DNA of 27,584 bases from Leclercia adecarboxylata. Its GTDB lineage: Bacteria; Pseudomonadota; Gammaproteobacteria; Enterobacterales; Enterobacteriaceae. The translations under genes and the position numbers were made by a program. Shown here piece after piece: positions 24,592-27,584 of the stretch (the stretch's first letter is position 1; every line of letters begins with the position of its first letter). A model generated the notes under the pieces. It was not told the DNA's origin and ran no database searches. It saw only the letters and a list, made by a program, of their open reading frames with translations. The stretch covers positions 1-27,584 of the forward strand of contig DERO01000044.1 in NCBI GenBank assembly GCA_002360945.1, read 5' to 3'.

Positions 24592-26634
24592 ATGACCAAC
24601 CCATTACTGACGCCTTTTTCGTTGCCACCGTTTTCCTCCATTCTGCCTGAACACGTTGTTCCCGCTGTCACCAAAGCACTGGACGATTGCCGTACCGCCG
24701 TCGAGCGCGTGGTAGCGCAGGGCGCGCCTTACACCTGGGAAAACCTGTGTCAGCCGCTGGCGGAAGTGGATGATGTGCTCGGCCGCATCTTCTCCCCGGT
24801 CAGCCACCTGAACTCGGTAAAAAACAGTCCGGAGCTGCGTGAAGCCTACGAACAAACCCTGCCGCTGCTGTCGGAATACAGCACCTGGGTCGGGCAGCAC
24901 GAGGGGCTGTACAAAGCGTACCGCGACCTGCGCGATGGCGACCACTATGCGACCCTGAACATCGCCCAGAAAAAGTCCGTTGATAACGCGCTGCGCGATT
25001 TTGAACTGTCGGGCATTGGCCTGGCGAAAGACAAACAGCAGCGCTACGGCGAAATCGCCACGCGCCTGTCCGAGCTGGGCAATCAGTACAGCAACAACGT
25101 GCTGGATGCCACCATGGGCTGGACGAAGCTGATTACCGACGAGGCCGAGCTGGCCGGCATGCCGGAGAGCGCACTGGCGGCGGCAAAAGCCCAGGCCGAG
25201 GCGAAAGAGCAGGAAGGGTACCTGTTGACCCTGGATATCCCGAGCTATCTGCCGGTGATGACCTACTGCGACAACCAGGCCCTGCGTGAAGAGATGTATC
25301 GCGCCTACAGCACCCGTGCCTCCGATCAGGGCCCGAATGCCGGTAAGTGGGATAACACCCCGGTGATGGCGGAAATCCTCGCCCTGCGTCACGAGCTGGC
25401 GCAGCTGCTGGGCTTCGACAGCTACGCGGATAAATCCCTCGCCACCAAAATGGCGGAAAACCCACAGCAGGTGCTGGATTTCTTGACCGATCTGGCCAAA
25501 CGCGCCCGTCCTCAGGGCGAGAAAGAGCTGGCCCAGCTGCGCGCCTTTGCGAAAGCGGAGTTCGGCGTGGATGAGCTGCAGCCGTGGGATATCGCGTATT
25601 ACAGCGAGAAACAAAAGCAGCATCTCTACAGCATCAGCGATGAGCAGCTGCGTCCGTACTTCCCGGAAAACAAAGCCGTTAACGGCCTGTTCGAAGTGGT
25701 GAAACGCATCTATGGCATCACCGCCAAAGAGCGCAACGATGTGGAAGTGTGGCACGACGACGTGCGTTTCTTCGAGCTGTATGACGACAAAAACGAACTG
25801 CGCGGCAGCTTCTATCTGGATCTGTATGCTCGCGAAAACAAACGCGGCGGCGCCTGGATGGACGACTGCGTGGGCCAGATGCGTAAAGCCGACGGCTCCC
25901 TGCAAAAGCCGGTGGCCTACCTGACCTGTAACTTTAACCGTCCGGTCAGCGGCAAACCTGCGCTGTTCACCCACGATGAAGTGATCACCCTGTTCCACGA
26001 GTTCGGTCACGGCCTGCACCATATGCTGACCCGGATCGAAGCCGCAGGCGTGGCCGGTATCAGCGGTGTGCCGTGGGATGCGGTCGAGCTGCCGAGCCAG
26101 TTTATGGAAAACTGGTGCTGGGAGCCGGACGCGCTGGCGTTTATCTCCGGCCACTACGAGACCGGTGAGCCGCTGCCAAAAGCGCTGCTGGATAAAATGC
26201 TGGAAGCGAAAAACTACCAGGCGGCGATGTTTATCCTGCGTCAGCTGGAGTTCGGCCTGTTCGATTTCCGTCTGCATGCCGAGTTCAGCCCGGAGCAGGG
26301 GGCGAAGGTCCTCGAAACCCTGGCAGAGATCAAGAAGCAGGTGGCTCTTATTCCAGGCCCGACCTGGGGGCGCTTCCCGCACGCGTTTAGCCATATCTTT
26401 GCTGGCGGCTATGCGGCGGGTTACTACAGCTACCTGTGGGCAGACGTGCTGGCGGCAGATGCTTACTCCCGCTTCGAAGAAGAGGGGATTTTCAACCGCG
26501 AAACCGGTCAGTCGTTCCTCGATAACATCCTGACCCGCGGCGGTTCCGAGGAGCCGATGGAGCTGTTCAAACGCTTCCGTGGCCGCGAGCCGCAGCTGGA
26601 CGCGATGCTTGAGCATTACGGCATCAAGGGTTAG
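24592..26634 (+). CDS. prlC: Oligopeptidase A PrlC (OpdA)
   Basis: Cytoplasmic zinc metallopeptidase (family M3) that degrades oligopeptides, including cleaved signal peptides. Certain prlC alleles suppress signal-sequence mutations. The 680 residues equal the E. coli length. The zinc-binding H469-E-F-G-H473 lies in VITLFHEFGHGLHHML, with a downstream glutamate in PSQFMENWCWEPDA as third ligand. The substrate-loop GGYAAGYYSYLWADVLAADAY is near the end. An in-frame ATG 17 codons upstream exists, but ATG 24592 gives the family N-terminus (MTNPLLTPFSLPPFSS) and has AGGA eight bases upstream. A sigma-32 promoter precedes it, and rsmJ starts seven bases after its stop, so the two form a heat-shock operon. 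Confidence 0.97.
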   Translation: MTNPLLTPFSLPPFSSILPEHVVPAVTKALDDCRTAVERVVAQGAPYTWENLCQPLAEVDDVLGRIFSPVSHLNSVKNSPELREAYEQTLPLLSEYSTWVGQHEGLYKAYRDLRDGDHYATLNIAQKKSVDNALRDFELSGIGLAKDKQQRYGEIATRLSELGNQYSNNVLDATMGWTKLITDEAELAGMPESALAAAKAQAEAKEQEGYLLTLDIPSYLPVMTYCDNQALREEMYRAYSTRASDQGPNAGKWDNTPVMAEILALRHELAQLLGFDSYADKSLATKMAENPQQVLDFLTDLAKRARPQGEKELAQLRAFAKAEFGVDELQPWDIAYYSEKQKQHLYSISDEQLRPYFPENKAVNGLFEVVKRIYGITAKERNDVEVWHDDVRFFELYDDKNELRGSFYLDLYARENKRGGAWMDDCVGQMRKADGSLQKPVAYLTCNFNRPVSGKPALFTHDEVITLFHEFGHGLHHMLTRIEAAGVAGISGVPWDAVELPSQFMENWCWEPDALAFISGHYETGEPLPKALLDKMLEAKNYQAAMFILRQLEFGLFDFRLHAEFSPEQGAKVLETLAEIKKQVALIPGPTWGRFPHAFSHIFAGGYAAGYYSYLWADVLAADAYSRFEEEGIFNRETGQSFLDNILTRGGSEEPMELFKRFRGREPQLDAMLEHYGIKG

Positions 26635-26641
26635 TTGATTC

Positions 26642-27394
26642 GTGAAGATTCACTTAGCAGATGAAACAGGCGCCGGAGACGGCGCCTTATCTGTTCTGGC
26701 GGCCCGCTGGGGGCTGGAACACGATGAAGAAAACCCGATGGCGCTGGTGATGACGCCAGCGCATCTGGAGTTACGTAAACGCGACGAGCCCAAACTCGGC
26801 GGCATTTTTGTTGACTTTGTCGGCGGGGCGATGGCGCACCGGCGCAAGTTCGGCGGCGGACGCGGGGAAGCGGTCGCCAAAGCGGTCGGGATCAAGGGTA
26901 GCTATCTCCCGGACGTGGTGGATGCTACCGCCGGGCTGGGACGCGACGCCTTTGTGCTGGCCTCGGTGGGCTGTCGGGTGCGGATGCTGGAGCGTAATCC
27001 GGTGGTTGCTGCGCTGCTGGATGACGGCCTGGCCCGCGGCTATGCCGATCCGGAGATTGGCGGCTGGTTGCAGGAGCGGTTACAGCTGATCCATGCTTCA
27101 AGCCTGACGGCGCTGACGGATATCACTCCGCGCCCGCAGGTGGTCTATCTCGACCCGATGTTCCCGCATAAGCAGAAAAGTGCGCTGGTGAAGAAAGAGA
27201 TGCGGGTGTTTCAGTCGCTGGTGGGGCCGGATTTGGACGCAGATGGTCTGCTGGAGCCTGCTCGCCTGCTGGCAACGAAGCGGGTGGTGGTGAAACGTCC
27301 GGACTATGCACCGCCGCTGGCGGAGGTCGCCACGACCAATGCGGTGACCACCAAAGGGCACCGGTTTGATATTTACTCCGGTACGCCGCAATAA
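26642..27394 (+). CDS. rsmJ: 16S rRNA (guanine(1516)-N2)-methyltransferase RsmJ
   Basis: SAM-dependent enzyme that methylates G1516 of 16S rRNA. The 250 residues equal the E. coli length. The start is a GTG seven bases after the prlC stop; no ATG fits, and the resulting [22 protein letters not shown] matches the family. A conserved [24 protein letters not shown] segment precedes the SAM-binding [17 protein letters not shown] (from residue 94). The catalytic-loop [14 protein letters not shown] is present. Close spacing to prlC indicates one transcript and possible translational coupling, so heat shock should raise both. A REP element follows that also serves the opposing uspA. Confidence 0.96.
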   Translation: MKIHLADETGAGDGALSVLAARWGLEHDEENPMALVMTPAHLELRKRDEPKLGGIFVDFVGGAMAHRRKFGGGRGEAVAKAVGIKGSYLPDVVDATAGLGRDAFVLASVGCRVRMLERNPVVAALLDDGLARGYADPEIGGWLQERLQLIHASSLTALTDITPRPQVVYLDPMFPHKQKSALVKKEMRVFQSLVGPDLDADGLLEPARLLATKRVVVKRPDYAPPLAEVATTNAVTTKGHRFDIYSGTPQ

Positions 27395-27426
27395 AAAAGC
27401 CGGGTGGCGGCTTCGCCTTACCCGGC
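27393..27426 (-). terminator. Terminator of uspA formed by a REP hairpin
   Basis: On the minus strand GCCGGGT (27420-27426 side) pairs with ACCCGGC (27399-27405 side), and TTTTTT (27393-27398) follows. This is a good intrinsic terminator about 65 bases past the uspA stop, and it overlaps the rsmJ stop codon. Confidence 0.75.
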
Positions 27427-27430
27427 CTAC
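27399..27430. repeat. REP (repetitive extragenic palindromic) element
   Basis: GCCGGGTGGCGGCTTCGCCT then TACCCGGCCTAC closely matches the enterobacterial REP consensus, ending in the complement of the conserved GTAG head. Located between convergent rsmJ and uspA. Confidence 0.85.
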
Positions 27431-27444
27431 GTCCTCGATCTCTT

Positions 27445-27478
27445 CCCTCTCCCTGTGGGAGAGGGTTAGGGTGAGGGG
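27445..27478. repeat. Intergenic palindromic repeat, CCCTCTCCC/GGGAGAGGG type, copy 3
   Basis: CCCTCTCCC TGT GGGAGAGGG followed by TTAGGGTGAGGGG, nearly the same 34-base unit as at 7428-7461. Between convergent rsmJ and uspA. Confidence 0.8.
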
Positions 27479-27490
27479 AATTTAATGCAC

Positions 27491-27584
27491 TTACTCGTCG
27501 TCTTCGTCGCGCAGCGGCACAATCAGCATATCCACATGCACGGTGTTAATCAGCTGACGCGCTGATGACATCAGCTTGCTCCAG
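27491..27584 (-). CDS. uspA: Universal stress protein A, C-terminal part (runs off the window)
   Basis: Only the last 30 codons are visible: [20 protein letters not shown], then [10 protein letters not shown] and the stop. This matches the C-terminus of E. coli UspA (ending PLRDEEE), with the buried beta-strand VDMLIVPL typical of the Usp fold. UspA is a cytoplasmic dimer induced by growth arrest and many stresses. The position next to prlC-rsmJ, convergent with rsmJ, is the same as in E. coli. The REP-based hairpin at 27393-27426 serves as its terminator. Confidence 0.9.
   Translation of the reverse strand, partial: WSKLMSSARQLINTVHVDMLIVPLRDEDDE

Noticed and set aside
24604..26616. A 670-codon open frame on the minus strand covering nearly all of prlC
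   Set aside because: It is antisense to a highly conserved gene, has the composition of a reverse frame of GC-rich codons, and no ribosome site or recognisable domain. The same holds for long frames opposite treF (18958-20010), gor (22438-23496), kdgK (7423-8313) and birA (1044-1880).

Overview
The window is a stretch of enterobacterial chromosome. Most of its proteins match Escherichia coli K-12 proteins along their full length, as judged from memory of those sequences. Gene order from about 2.2 kb onward largely follows the E. coli 78-79 min region (pdeK, dctA, yhjJ, kdgK, pdeH, yhjG, yhjE, yhjD, yhjC ... treF ... gor, rlmJ, prlC, rsmJ, uspA). GC-rich codon use, a flagellar sigma-28 promoter and several genes absent from E. 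coli K-12 point to a motile Enterobacter/Lelliottia/Leclercia-like member of the Enterobacteriaceae. The genus is an inference. Coding density is high and no gene-free stretch exceeds 300 bases; the longest is about 272 bases, between yhjE and yhjD.

Layout. (1) 1-2.1 kb: murB and birA overlap by four bases; they cover cell-wall precursor synthesis and biotin control. In E. coli this pair sits beside an rRNA operon and coaA, about a tenth of the chromosome away from pdeK, so the birA/pdeK junction near 2.1-2.25 kb marks a rearrangement. (2) 2.2-9.4 kb: pdeK (membrane c-di-GMP phosphodiesterase type), dctA (C4-dicarboxylate uptake) behind a terminator-like hairpin, yhjJ (periplasmic M16-type protein without its active site), kdgK (KDG kinase) and pdeH (c-di-GMP phosphodiesterase) behind a near-consensus FliA promoter. 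(3) 9.5-16.7 kb: yhjG (AsmA-like envelope protein), yhjE (MFS transporter), yhjD (BrkB-type membrane protein), a LysR regulator divergent from a short-chain dehydrogenase, and a GNAT acetyltransferase. (4) 16.8-20.1 kb: a membrane-anchored HEPN-like/ankyrin-like protein convergent with the cytoplasmic trehalase treF. (5) 20.3-21.9 kb: a small accessory islet in the treF-gor interval, where E. coli carries its acid-fitness island. It encodes a stand-alone caspase-like (clan CD) protein, a divergent pentapeptide-repeat protein and a small two-helix membrane protein. (6) 22.1-27.6 kb: gor, rlmJ, the heat-shock operon prlC-rsmJ behind a clear sigma-32 promoter, and the 3' end of uspA.

Two kinds of palindromic repeat (a REP element and a CCCTCTCCC/GGGAGAGGG hairpin) occur only between convergent genes. 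The most likely new biology is the caspase-like/pentapeptide/small-membrane-protein islet, followed by the HEPN-like membrane protein. Functions proposed for these are inference from motifs and neighbourhood only.
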